A DNA stretch of 34,650 nt from a virus. The position numbers and the translations under genes were made by a program. The notes beneath the pieces were generated by a model. That model searched no databases. It was not told where the DNA came from and saw only the letters and a list, made by a program, of their open reading frames with translations. Positions 13,681-21,053 of the stretch are shown here, one piece after another. Location: positions 1 through 34,650 of the IMG/VR virus record IMGVR_UViG_3300019758_000278; one strand, 5' to 3'. Numbering within the stretch: position 1 is the stretch's first letter; each line of letters starts with the position of its first letter.

Positions 13681-14939
13681 TTATTGGTTTCTTCTCCCTC
13701 TTTGCTTACTCCAGTAGGAGCTTGAAATCCTGTAATTGGCATTCCTGTTTTACTAGCCAATACTTCAAAGTCAAGAGTAAAACCTGCATTTGTTAATGCT
13801 ACTGCCTTGTCAATTAACACGCCTTTTTCCATTTCTTCGGTATCGTCCCAATCAAAACGCACATTTTGTAACGGAGTGTAAAAGCTACTCAATTTAAGTA
13901 AACGAGGTAGTAAGTGTTTGTTAACGACAAATTGTAAAAATAACTTGTCGCTTTCGTGTCTATCATTGGCTACATCTTGCAGTACTTTAATACTTCCATA
14001 AGTTCCGCTTGCATCTTTGTTGTCTGAAGTACCGTCTTGCCCTAAAATTCGTTTTGAGATTTCAGAGTTTAAACGTTTAATCATTTCATCAAATACTTTG
14101 TGCGTATCGGTACGAGGTACATCGCCTATCTCAATTTTTTCACCACCTTTTAATACCGCAACGTGATTGTTTATCATCGCCAGCATCATTTCTAACAATT
14201 CATTAGAACGTTCTTCAGTCATGTTGTCGGTGGTAACAAACCTCGGCGGAATACCAAACTTTTCTATAAAGTCTAGCCATGCACCCATTGCTTGCTTTTT
14301 AGCTAAAATTAACGGAGCTACATCTGCTAAAATTCCCAAGTCTCTATCTTCTCCAATTTGTAAGTAATAATCAGCCAATACCCCGCTACGATAGTCCCAA
14401 CCTTTTTCATCTCCTGGTTCTTTTAAAATCAATCCTTTTTTGGGGTTGATATGCTCCAATGGTATGGCAGTTACTTTTTGCAGTTCTAATGTTTCATCAA
14501 CTTCAAAAAGTTCAATAACCTTTACTCCAGTAAACAAATACCAAAGCGTTTGTTTTGTAAATTCTTCAAACCATGGGCGTTCAAACATAGATTTTAACTC
14601 AGGTATTTCATCGCCTTTATCATTTACGAATACATAGTTAGATCGTAACACACGATAAATACGATTTTCAATAACAGAAACTACATGACTATCTAATAGT
14701 AATGTTCTGATCATTTCTGCCCAAGATGAAAAATCAGGGTTTTCTGCATCAGTGGCAATTGCAATGGCATTGTTCCAATCTTTAATGGTTTTTGGAGTAA
14801 AAAGATTTGAACTTCTTTTAATTTCGCCACTAGGAATTTTAGATCCTTTTTTTTCGCTACGAATAGCAGCTTCAGTACGTACCTTTCCGTCAGGAACATA
14901 CGTTAGAAGTTTGTCAATTAATTTATCTTTAAAGCCCAT
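13665..14939 (-). CDS. DUF935 portal protein (Mu gp29-like)
   Basis: This 424-residue protein is the portal, the dodecameric ring through which DNA is packaged. Family marks include SSWAEMIRTLLLDSHVVSVIENR near residue 75, an aromatic stretch LWYLFTGVKVIELFEV, the DUF935 hallmark AMGAWLDFIEKFGIPPRF (~residues 215-235), and a long C-terminal helical region (SEISKRILGQDGTSDNKDASG). It is slightly shorter than Mu gp29 (512). The last codons read AAT then ten A, giving NKKKSQ and a stop. A -1 slip on the A run leads into the MuF frame, so a second, longer product is likely. It lies between the gp36-like and MuF genes, matching Mu-type order. Confidence 0.9.
   Translation of the reverse strand: MGFKDKLIDKLLTYVPDGKVRTEAAIRSEKKGSKIPSGEIKRSSNLFTPKTIKDWNNAIAIATDAENPDFSSWAEMIRTLLLDSHVVSVIENRIYRVLRSNYVFVNDKGDEIPELKSMFERPWFEEFTKQTLWYLFTGVKVIELFEVDETLELQKVTAIPLEHINPKKGLILKEPGDEKGWDYRSGVLADYYLQIGEDRDLGILADVAPLILAKKQAMGAWLDFIEKFGIPPRFVTTDNMTEERSNELLEMMLAMINNHVAVLKGGEKIEIGDVPRTDTHKVFDEMIKRLNSEISKRILGQDGTSDNKDASGTYGSIKVLQDVANDRHESDKLFLQFVVNKHLLPRLLKLSSFYTPLQNVRFDWDDTEEMEKGVLIDKAVALTNAGFTLDFEVLASKTGMPITGFQAPTGVSKEGEETNKKKSQ
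13673..13682 (-). other. A10 slippery run, candidate -1 frameshift or slippage site
   Basis: On the minus strand ten A precede GTCAATAA, the end of the portal gene. The portal frame reads AAT AAA AAA AAA AGT CAA TAA. The -1 frame reads TAA AAA AAA AAG TCA ATA and continues 433 codons into MuF. The two frames are both open only between the TAA at 13683-13681 and the TAA at 13667-13665, so a shift can happen only here. Either ribosomal -1 slippage (A AAA AAG) or RNA polymerase slippage adding one A would give the fusion. A homopolymer sequencing error is the main alternative. Confidence 0.6.
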
Positions 14940-14940
14940 G

Positions 14941-15372
14941 TTATAAGTAGTAATCTGTGTTTTTGTTATTACCGTAAATCACTCTGTTTACAGTTTCTCC
15001 ATTTTCGTCTGTTGGTACAGGTAAGCCGTCAGGTACTTCTTTACCTGCCTTAATTTTTTCAAGTGTAGCCATTGCCCATTCCCATTCTTTTACATAATCT
15101 GTAGGAACTTTACGAGCTGCATTACGTCTAATAAAATCGTATAAAACCAATTTAACTAGGATACGAATTATTAGATAATGACGTTCGCTACCAGTGGCGT
15201 TAAAAATGGCATCTACATCAAACCTACCTTTAAGTTTGGTTTTTATAATCGCGATGTTTTGCAGTTCTAAATCCTCTAAAATTGCTGTTTGCGGTTCTGC
15301 ATTACGTTCAGTTAAAAACTGATCTATTATATGTGATTGCAGATCTGCTACTATTAAAAATTTATATGCCAT
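14941..15372 (-). CDS. gp36-like (DUF1320) head completion protein
   Basis: This 143-residue protein matches the Mu gp36 / DUF1320 type, a small head or head-tail connector component. The first part is helical (LQSHIIDQFLTERNAE). The diagnostic stretch is in the second half: a run of hydrophobics with LIIRILVKLVLYDFIRRNAARKVP and then EWEWAMATLEKIKAGK, as in the family pattern 'yDlxrrNaarkvp ... yewAlkxLekIkaG'. The spacing to the portal start (one base) suggests coupled translation. Confidence 0.82.
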   Translation of the reverse strand: MAYKFLIVADLQSHIIDQFLTERNAEPQTAILEDLELQNIAIIKTKLKGRFDVDAIFNATGSERHYLIIRILVKLVLYDFIRRNAARKVPTDYVKEWEWAMATLEKIKAGKEVPDGLPVPTDENGETVNRVIYGNNKNTDYYL

Positions 15373-15373
15373 T

Positions 15374-16891
15374 TTAAAAATGTTGTTTTCTTTGGTATTT
15401 ACCAGTTAAAGGCTTGCTAGCTGTTCGGCTTGAATACACGTATTTACTTAATTCAGTTATACATTGTTCGTCTGCATCGGGTGAGTCATCGTTCGTTTTG
15501 TAACCAGGTTCTAAACCAAACAATTGAGAAATACCAACCAATGTATCGTTGTGGCTTTTCTTTTTCTCATTGTAATAAATACGTCCGTTTTGATAGTATG
15601 GATGCATCGTTAACATTCGGTCGTACTTTTTTACTTTAGGAATAGTTACTTTAATGATGTTTAGTTTAATGCCATACATTGCCTCAACTTCGGCAATAGT
15701 ACGCTCTATTTCATCGTTCCAAAACTGTGCTTCAAATCGCCAATGAACAATAACGTTTTTAGGTAAAGCTAGTTGAAATTGACACATCCATTCGATAGGA
15801 GCACGCATTTTACTACGTTTTACAAAACAATCTATTTGCCAAAAGTCAGTATCTTTTAATCCCCATACTTTAACAGCATTAAAATCAGAAGTAGCTGAAC
15901 CTGCGAAAGCAACATCCCAATGACCTATAATAATTTTAAGATGATCAAGTCTTGGAAGTTTTCCCCATTGTATATGTTCTTCTTTAAATATTTCACCTTC
16001 AATATGGGGTTCGTTATTGTACTCTGCTAAAGCTGCTAACAATCCAATTTCATCACATAGCTCTTTATAGTAAGTGTCATGGTACTTTTCTTTCCAAGTA
16101 GGTAGATAGGTAACAGGATCAAACGCTTTTACATGTGTAACACGCCAATTAGGATGCCTGCCTTGTAAAATGGTTTGTATCATTACTGGAGCAAAGCGAT
16201 TATTTGCGTATTGAAAACGGCGGATATTACCGTCCATGGTTGGTATTAAATCACGTTCAATCCAATCGGCTAGTTTTTTTTGACGTTTAGGGTTTGCAAT
16301 AGTTTCTTTAGTTTCTAAGTCATCTACTACGATATAATCAGGACGTTGATTTTTTACACGTAAACCACGTACCGATTGTCCTGCTCCTAAAGCTTTACCA
16401 ATAAAACCACTTTTTGTAATAAAAAAACCTTTTTCCCATTGTCCTAAATTCTTTTGCTCGCCAAAGTCGTTTATAATACGCTCATTGGCTTCAAACTCTG
16501 CTTTTAAATCTTCGAGTAATTCCTCCGCACGGTCTTTACTGGTGGTAACAATTACCATGTAATGAGCTTGGTCGTTTATCCACAACCAAAAAGGTTTAAT
16601 AATATCATCCCAAACAGATTTCGCTAAACCACGACCCCATTCATCAAAGTTTTTATCTAAAGGATCTTTTAACGTTTTTTCAGCAGACTTAACTTGAAAA
16701 TCGGCACACTCAGAAGTAGCATAATGAGGAAAGTAATGTTTCACTAAAAAGCGCACGTCTTTTTTAGCACGAGCAATACGTGCTTTTTTATCGGCTATAC
16801 TTTCGTTTGGGTCAATAGTACCGCCAGAACTACGTATCAGTTTTAATTTTTCCTGATATCTAAGTAACGCTATTTTATCTTCTCTTTTCAA
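15374..16891 (-). CDS. terL: large terminase subunit (TerL)
   Basis: This 505-residue motor packages phage DNA into the procapsid by ATP hydrolysis and cuts it (in Mu, headful packaging into flanking host DNA). The ATPase has the deviant Walker A GRGLAKS at residues 86-92 (TerL enzymes of this type use a similar RGxAKS form) and Walker B DYIVVDDLE with D190/D191. The C-terminal RNase H-like nuclease starts with GHWDVAFAG (D326), followed by DFNAVKVWG and the final acidic segment near HNDTLVG. Size fits Mu gp28 (551). It starts 17 bases inside the preceding 110-aa gene, implying coupling, and its order in the module (TerS - unknown - TerL) is usual. Confidence 0.92.
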   Translation of the reverse strand: MKREDKIALLRYQEKLKLIRSSGGTIDPNESIADKKARIARAKKDVRFLVKHYFPHYATSECADFQVKSAEKTLKDPLDKNFDEWGRGLAKSVWDDIIKPFWLWINDQAHYMVIVTTSKDRAEELLEDLKAEFEANERIINDFGEQKNLGQWEKGFFITKSGFIGKALGAGQSVRGLRVKNQRPDYIVVDDLETKETIANPKRQKKLADWIERDLIPTMDGNIRRFQYANNRFAPVMIQTILQGRHPNWRVTHVKAFDPVTYLPTWKEKYHDTYYKELCDEIGLLAALAEYNNEPHIEGEIFKEEHIQWGKLPRLDHLKIIIGHWDVAFAGSATSDFNAVKVWGLKDTDFWQIDCFVKRSKMRAPIEWMCQFQLALPKNVIVHWRFEAQFWNDEIERTIAEVEAMYGIKLNIIKVTIPKVKKYDRMLTMHPYYQNGRIYYNEKKKSHNDTLVGISQLFGLEPGYKTNDDSPDADEQCITELSKYVYSSRTASKPLTGKYQRKQHF

Positions 16892-17207
16892 ATTGTTCTG
16901 ATAAACCTTTTATTGGGTAAATTGAAAAAAAGTGTTGTACTTTATTTTGACGATAATTGTAGGTAAGGTTTTTAATGTACTTAGTACGAATTATTCCTTT
17001 GTTATCTTTGTATTTTACTGGTTGTCCAACCTGTAAAACAGTGCCTTTTTTTAAATAGTACGCTCCTTTTTCTAAGTCTATTTGTCTTTTTGGAGCATCT
17101 GCCCACCATAATTGCAGTATTCTTTTTCTAAAACTCCACCAATTTTTTAAATTACTTACTGCTATTTTAAAGCGGGTTTTAATTCTATTTAAACGTTGTT
17201 TAATCAT
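16875..17207 (-). CDS. small basic protein between the terminase subunits (110 aa)
   Basis: Not recognised. The 110-residue protein is strongly basic, with a helical Trp-rich N-terminal half (NLKNWWSFRKRILQLWWADA) and a beta-rich second half (YYLKKGTVLQVGQPVKY, HFFSIYPIKG). The charge and position suggest a DNA-contacting packaging or assembly accessory. The stop-start relation with TerS (adjacent, TAATG-like) and the 17-base overlap with TerL support translation. Confidence 0.6.
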   Translation of the reverse strand: MIKQRLNRIKTRFKIAVSNLKNWWSFRKRILQLWWADAPKRQIDLEKGAYYLKKGTVLQVGQPVKYKDNKGIIRTKYIKNLTYNYRQNKVQHFFSIYPIKGLSEQFEKRR

Positions 17208-17701
17208 TATCCTAGTTTTAAACTAATCTCAGTTAAATGCTCCTCTTGAAAAGTTAGGCACTTCATGTAAAGTTTTACATCATGTTTTTGAAGTGCATTA
17301 AAAATACTCTGCATCACATCTATATAAATAGAAAGTGTTACACGGTTTTCTTTGTCAAGATTTTGTAATGTTTTGTTGTAATTGGCTACTTCAGCAGAAA
17401 TACGAGCTGATTCTTTCTGTAACCGCTCTTTTTCTTCAAGGTCATTGTTCTCTGTTGCCTTGTCCATCTCTCTTATGATGTCCATACGGCGTTGTGTAAG
17501 TTCAGATATTAGTTTCTTGGTATGTGTAATTTGGTTTTTTGTGGAGTTAAAACGAGCGTCACGCTCTTCTTTCCAACCAAATTTTTTTACCCAGTCACTA
17601 ATAGTCTTCTCTTGCACTTTTACAATAGACGCTATTTCTTTTTGAGTTAGCCCTTTTATATACAACTCTTTTGCGGTTCTTCTCTCTTCTATTTTTGCCA
17701 T
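17207..17701 (-). CDS. terS: small terminase subunit, HTH type
   Basis: This 164-residue protein opens with a helix-turn-helix (AKELYIKGLTQKEIASIVKVQEKTISDWVKKFGW, residues ~9-43), which would recognise the packaging site. A long charged coiled coil follows (residues ~50-110, TKNQITHTKKLISELTQ onward) as in oligomerising TerS rings, and a helical C-terminal segment that would contact TerL. It is the first gene of the minus-strand head module, next to the divergent intergenic region. Confidence 0.85.
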   Translation of the reverse strand: MAKIEERRTAKELYIKGLTQKEIASIVKVQEKTISDWVKKFGWKEERDARFNSTKNQITHTKKLISELTQRRMDIIREMDKATENNDLEEKERLQKESARISAEVANYNKTLQNLDKENRVTLSIYIDVMQSIFNALQKHDVKLYMKCLTFQEEHLTEISLKLG

Positions 17702-17848
17702 AATAATGGTACAAAATTGTAGTAATTCTTTGTGAGTTCTAAATGAAAGTACTACGGTGGTAGTTTGACTGTACTATGATGGTAATAAATAGTGATTATT
17801 GTGTTTTGCCAATTTTTATAAACACCTATAACCCTGCAATTTTGCGGT
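17702..17848. promoter_or_regulatory. divergent late control region with paired 13-bp repeats
   Basis: This 147-bp region separates the minus-strand packaging module from the plus-strand structural module. Two repeats, TACTACGGTGGTA (17750-17762) and TACTATGATGGTA (17772-17784), differ at two positions and start 22 bp apart, about two helical turns. The first lies within an inverted repeat, ACTAC-GGTG-GTAGT (17751-17764). No exact TAnnTTTG box with an upstream TTG was found on either strand, so transcription may depend on a phage activator, like the late promoters of Mu. The region also lies near the centre of the window and next to the protease gene, where Mu has its strong gyrase site, so a gyrase site could coexist here. 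Confidence 0.5.
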
Positions 17849-18994
17849 ATGAATATGAAACAACCACAGGGTTTTTACGCAGCATTTTCTACCATAGAAG
17901 CACTACAGGTGTTGGCAGAAACATATCCTTTAAAGCTTACAGTTGAAGCAAAAGGAGACACGGCTAATATTTCTATTGTAGGTGCTATATATAACTTCCA
18001 CAACAATTCTCAATGGTTTAGATCGGAGGTTGAAAAAGTGCAAAAACAAGGTTCTAAAAATGTACACCTTTATTTGAATACTCCTGGTGGAGATGTTTTT
18101 GAAGCGAATGAAATAGGAAATATTATAGATTCATTTGAGGGAGAAGTTACAGGAGAAGGAGGAGCTTTAGTAGCATCAGCAGGAACTTACATAGCCTCTA
18201 AATGTAAAACTTTTGAAATGCCTGCCAACGGTAAGTATATGTATCATAAACCTTTTGGTAGAATTGAAGGGAATGAGGATGAAGTGGCTTCTAAACTTGA
18301 ATTACTTAAAAGTTTAACATCTGATTACCGAAAAACGTATGCAGAACAAACAATTCATTCAGAAGATCAAATTGAAGAGAATTGGGTAAAAGGTGATGTT
18401 TGGCTATCTGCTGATCAAGCACAAAAACAAGGCTTTATTACTTCAGTTAAGAAAAAAGTAAAACTATCGGCAGCAGATGCTTCCTTAATTGCTGCCTGCG
18501 GAGCACCAAACCCGCCACAAATTACGAACAAAACAGAAATTAAGAATATGGAATTAAGTGTATTAGCTGTAAAGTTGGGTTTACCATCTACAGCAACCCA
18601 AGCCGAGGTTGATGCAAAACTAGATCAACTTCAAAAAGATGCAGCTACTGCTCAAGGTTTAGTACAAGCAAGTGCTGATAGAGAAAAAGCAGAAAAAGCT
18701 GCTAACATTAAAGCTTTGTTAGATACTGCTGAAAAAGATAAGCGTATTACAGCTGAACAAAGAACCTCATGGCAAACAATGGCAGAGGCTAATTATGATG
18801 CCGCTAAAGCTGCTATAGAATCATTAAAGCCTATTGATGCTATTTCAGCACAAATTACTCCTGGTTCACAAGGGGCAGAAAACCGTAATGCTTGGACTTT
18901 TGCAGATTATCAAGCTAAAGATGCAGCTGCATTTGAAAAGCTACCTGAAGAAACACAAAAAGCATTAATTGACGCTCATTACCAAGAAGACTAA
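17849..18994 (+). CDS. ClpP-like prohead protease with fused scaffold domain
   Basis: This 381-residue protein is a serine protease of the ClpP (S14) fold at residues ~25-215, with NTPGGDVFEA, the nucleophile region ALVASAGTYIA (S110) and MYHKPFG (H133). The C-terminal ~150 residues (from ~234) are Ala/Lys/Gln-rich and helical, typical of a scaffold. As in Mu gpI, the protease would mature the prohead and the scaffold part would shape it. Within the gene an ATG at 18548 (M234, MELSVLAVKL) is exactly at the scaffold boundary, so a separate scaffold (like Mu gpZ) could be made by internal initiation. First gene of the + strand late module. Confidence 0.88.
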   Translation: MNMKQPQGFYAAFSTIEALQVLAETYPLKLTVEAKGDTANISIVGAIYNFHNNSQWFRSEVEKVQKQGSKNVHLYLNTPGGDVFEANEIGNIIDSFEGEVTGEGGALVASAGTYIASKCKTFEMPANGKYMYHKPFGRIEGNEDEVASKLELLKSLTSDYRKTYAEQTIHSEDQIEENWVKGDVWLSADQAQKQGFITSVKKKVKLSAADASLIAACGAPNPPQITNKTEIKNMELSVLAVKLGLPSTATQAEVDAKLDQLQKDAATAQGLVQASADREKAEKAANIKALLDTAEKDKRITAEQRTSWQTMAEANYDAAKAAIESLKPIDAISAQITPGSQGAENRNAWTFADYQAKDAAAFEKLPEETQKALIDAHYQED

Positions 18995-19053
18995 GAGCTT
19001 TTTAATGTGTGTTTAAGCAATTTTTAAAAACGATTTAAAACCAAAAATAGAAC

Positions 19054-20073
19054 ATGAAACGATTATTAAAATTTTTACTAGTAGTAGTGACTTTTGGAGC
19101 AGCTTTTTCTGCTTTTTCATCAGGAACAGATGTTGGAACTGTAGCCACTACTTTAGACTTGGTTAAAACCAATTCGCCAACGATTGCATTTGCAGCAGTA
19201 GCCAAAAAAGAATTGGCAGAACGTGAGTTAATTAAACACTTTCGCCATAGTGGTACTTGGTTGGAACGTGTACCAAGCAAAAATCAATGGGTTGGTAACG
19301 ATGTTATTAAGTTAAACGATATTGGAGCAGATCCTGAAGTTTTAATTGATAACAATACATATCCTATTGCGGTATCACAACGTACTGATACTAGTACAGC
19401 AATTTCATTGTTTAAGTATGATACTACCAATACAAAAATTACAGATGACGAGCTGTATGGATTACCGTATGATAAACCAGGAAGTGTACAACAACAACAT
19501 CGTGAAACCTTAGAAGAGGAAACACAATCACATGCATTACACTCATTAGCTCCAATGGCTAATACAGCACAGACGCCAATTATTGAAACTACAGGAGCAG
19601 ATGACGGAACTGGTAGAAAGCGATTAATTTATAAAGACTTGGTAACTTTTAAAAACAAGTTAGACAAATTAAAGATACCTAAAAAGGGACGTGTATTAGT
19701 ATTGTCTGCTGATCATGTTGCTGACTTGTTATTAGAAGATAAAGCGTTAAACGTTCAATATCAAAACCATAAAGATGGTGCAATTACATCAAATTATTGT
19801 GGATTTGAATTGTATGAAGATATCTACTCTCCTGAATATGATGGGTCTTTAGATAAAATTCCTTTTGGCTCTGTAACCACAGGTAAGGCAGCATCTGTAT
19901 TCTTTTTAGCGCAACGCACAGCTAAGGCTCGTGGTACAGTAAAAAGATACATGAGTAAAGCTGAGGATAACCCTGAAAACAGAGAAACTGTAGTAGGTTT
20001 TAGATTATACTTCATTGCTATTCCTACAAGTTTAGTAGGTCAAGGTGCAATCGTGTCAGGAACTGTTGTCTAG
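19054..20073 (+). CDS. major capsid protein
   Basis: This 339-residue protein is the main shell subunit, called by position after the protease/scaffold gene and by its sequence type: loop-rich N-terminal half with WLERVPSKNQWVGNDVIKL, and a C-terminal part of strands (KGRVLVLSADHVADLLLED, SNYCGFELYEDIYSPEY, ASVFFLAQRTAKARGTVKRY, RETVVGFRLYFIAI) that fits a HK97-fold coat protein of the gp5/Mu T group. Odd: residues 1-23 (MKRLLKFLLVVVTFGAAFSA) look like a signal peptide, which coat proteins should not have. It may be a prodomain removed by the prohead protease; an in-frame start downstream cannot be excluded. A strong hairpin follows the stop. Confidence 0.85.
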   Translation: MKRLLKFLLVVVTFGAAFSAFSSGTDVGTVATTLDLVKTNSPTIAFAAVAKKELAERELIKHFRHSGTWLERVPSKNQWVGNDVIKLNDIGADPEVLIDNNTYPIAVSQRTDTSTAISLFKYDTTNTKITDDELYGLPYDKPGSVQQQHRETLEEETQSHALHSLAPMANTAQTPIIETTGADDGTGRKRLIYKDLVTFKNKLDKLKIPKKGRVLVLSADHVADLLLEDKALNVQYQNHKDGAITSNYCGFELYEDIYSPEYDGSLDKIPFGSVTTGKAASVFFLAQRTAKARGTVKRYMSKAEDNPENRETVVGFRLYFIAIPTSLVGQGAIVSGTVV

Positions 20074-20092
20074 TTATTTATTTGAATTATAA

Positions 20093-20136
20093 GAGGCTGC
20101 GCTACTTATTGCAAGTAGGCAGCTCCCTTACGGGGG
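20093..20136 (+). other. hairpin pair between capsid and endolysin genes
   Basis: After the capsid stop, GAG-CTGC-CTACTT (20093-20107, with two bulged G) pairs with AAGTAG-GCAG-CTC (20113-20125), giving a 13-bp stem with a 5-base loop. CCC-TTAC-GGG follows directly at 20125-20135 and then TTATTT, six bases before the amidase ATG. The arrangement would act as a partial terminator or an mRNA stability element, keeping capsid transcript high and the endolysin transcript lower. Not a perfect T run, so readthrough is expected. Confidence 0.55.
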
Positions 20137-20142
20137 TTATTT

Positions 20143-20592
20143 ATGAGAACAATAAAGCACATAGTAATTCATAGTACTGCAACCAAAGAAGGTGTTGATT
20201 TTGATGCTAATGATATTAATAACTGGCACTTGCAACGAGGTTGGTCAGGTATTGGTTATCACTATGTAGTTAAGTTAGACGGAACCATAGAAAAAGGTCG
20301 ACCAGACTGGAAAGTAGGAGCGCATGTAAAAGGCTTCAATCGTAATAGCATTGGTGTTGTTTATGTTGGAGGTCTTTCTGAAGAGTTAGCACCTAAAGAC
20401 ACTAGGACTGAGGAACAAAAAACCTCACTAAGCTGTTTACTATACGAGTTAAAAGAAAAGTACCCTAAAGCTGAAATTTTAGGACATAGAGATTTCTCAA
20501 CAGACTTAAATAACAATGGTGTTATAGAGCCATTTGAATTTATTAAACAGTGTCCTTGTTTTGACGCTAAAGAAGAGTACAAAGATGTTTAA
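20143..20592 (+). CDS. N-acetylmuramoyl-L-alanine amidase, endolysin
   Basis: This 149-residue protein is an amidase_2 / T7 lysozyme-type zinc amidase that cuts the amide bond between muramic acid and the stem peptide. Zinc ligands are visible: H10 (IVIHSTAT), H115 (LGHRDF) and C137 (KQCPCFDA), with K135 at the catalytic Lys position of T7 lysozyme. The family signature SGIGYHYVVKLDGTIEKGRP is present at ~32-54. There is no signal peptide or SAR anchor, so export needs a holin, which lies 8 kb downstream. The spanin-like gene overlaps its end by 8 bases. Length matches T7 lysozyme (151). Confidence 0.93.
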   Translation: MRTIKHIVIHSTATKEGVDFDANDINNWHLQRGWSGIGYHYVVKLDGTIEKGRPDWKVGAHVKGFNRNSIGVVYVGGLSEELAPKDTRTEEQKTSLSCLLYELKEKYPKAEILGHRDFSTDLNNNGVIEPFEFIKQCPCFDAKEEYKDV

Positions 20593-21052
20593 AAAGTTAT
20601 TGTTAATAGTGTTGGTGCTTTTACAGTCGTGTAAGCCAACAGAGATAGTTACAAAAGAAGTACAGGTTAAAGATAGTGTGAGTGTAAAAACTACGCTAAT
20701 GCCTAGAGATACCATTGTTACTATTTCTGCTGATAGCATTAGTATAAATATACCTATTAGTGATATTACTGAAAAGCCTATTGTAAAAAAGTCTAAACGA
20801 GTAAGAACCTCAATTAAACGTGTTGGAAATAGCATAGAAACAAAGTGCAACGCTGATGAGTTGGAAAAGCAGATAGCAATTAAAGACAAACTTATTGAAA
20901 CCTATCGTTCAAAAAAAACTCAAGAGCAAACCACAGTTACTATACCAGTAAGATATACACCAAAACATATTCAACTTCTTGCATGGGTTGGAGGTGTAGT
21001 AATTTTATTACTGGGTTTTGGAATTGTATTAAAAATTAAAAAAATCATTTAG
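20585..21052 (+). CDS. unimolecular spanin-like lipoprotein
   Basis: The start at 20585 (MFKKLLLIVLVLLQSC) is chosen over an ATG at 20534 because it exposes a clean lipoprotein signal with lipobox LLQSC (lipidated C16). The 155-residue protein has a beta-rich, then coiled-coil periplasmic region (residues ~17-128) and one C-terminal membrane helix (IQLLAWVGGVVILLLGFGIVL, ~129-150) with a positive tail KIKKII. A lipoprotein anchored in the outer membrane that also carries a C-terminal inner-membrane helix is the layout of u-spanins such as T1 gp11, which fuse the two membranes at the end of lysis. It overlaps the endolysin gene by 8 bases, which supports the lysis role. Confidence 0.75.
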   Translation: MFKKLLLIVLVLLQSCKPTEIVTKEVQVKDSVSVKTTLMPRDTIVTISADSISINIPISDITEKPIVKKSKRVRTSIKRVGNSIETKCNADELEKQIAIKDKLIETYRSKKTQEQTTVTIPVRYTPKHIQLLAWVGGVVILLLGFGIVLKIKKII

Positions 21053-21053
21053 C

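Noticed and set aside
20534-20584. Upstream ATG for the spanin-like gene
   Set aside because: It lies deep in the amidase gene and would hide a very good lipoprotein signal starting at 20585.
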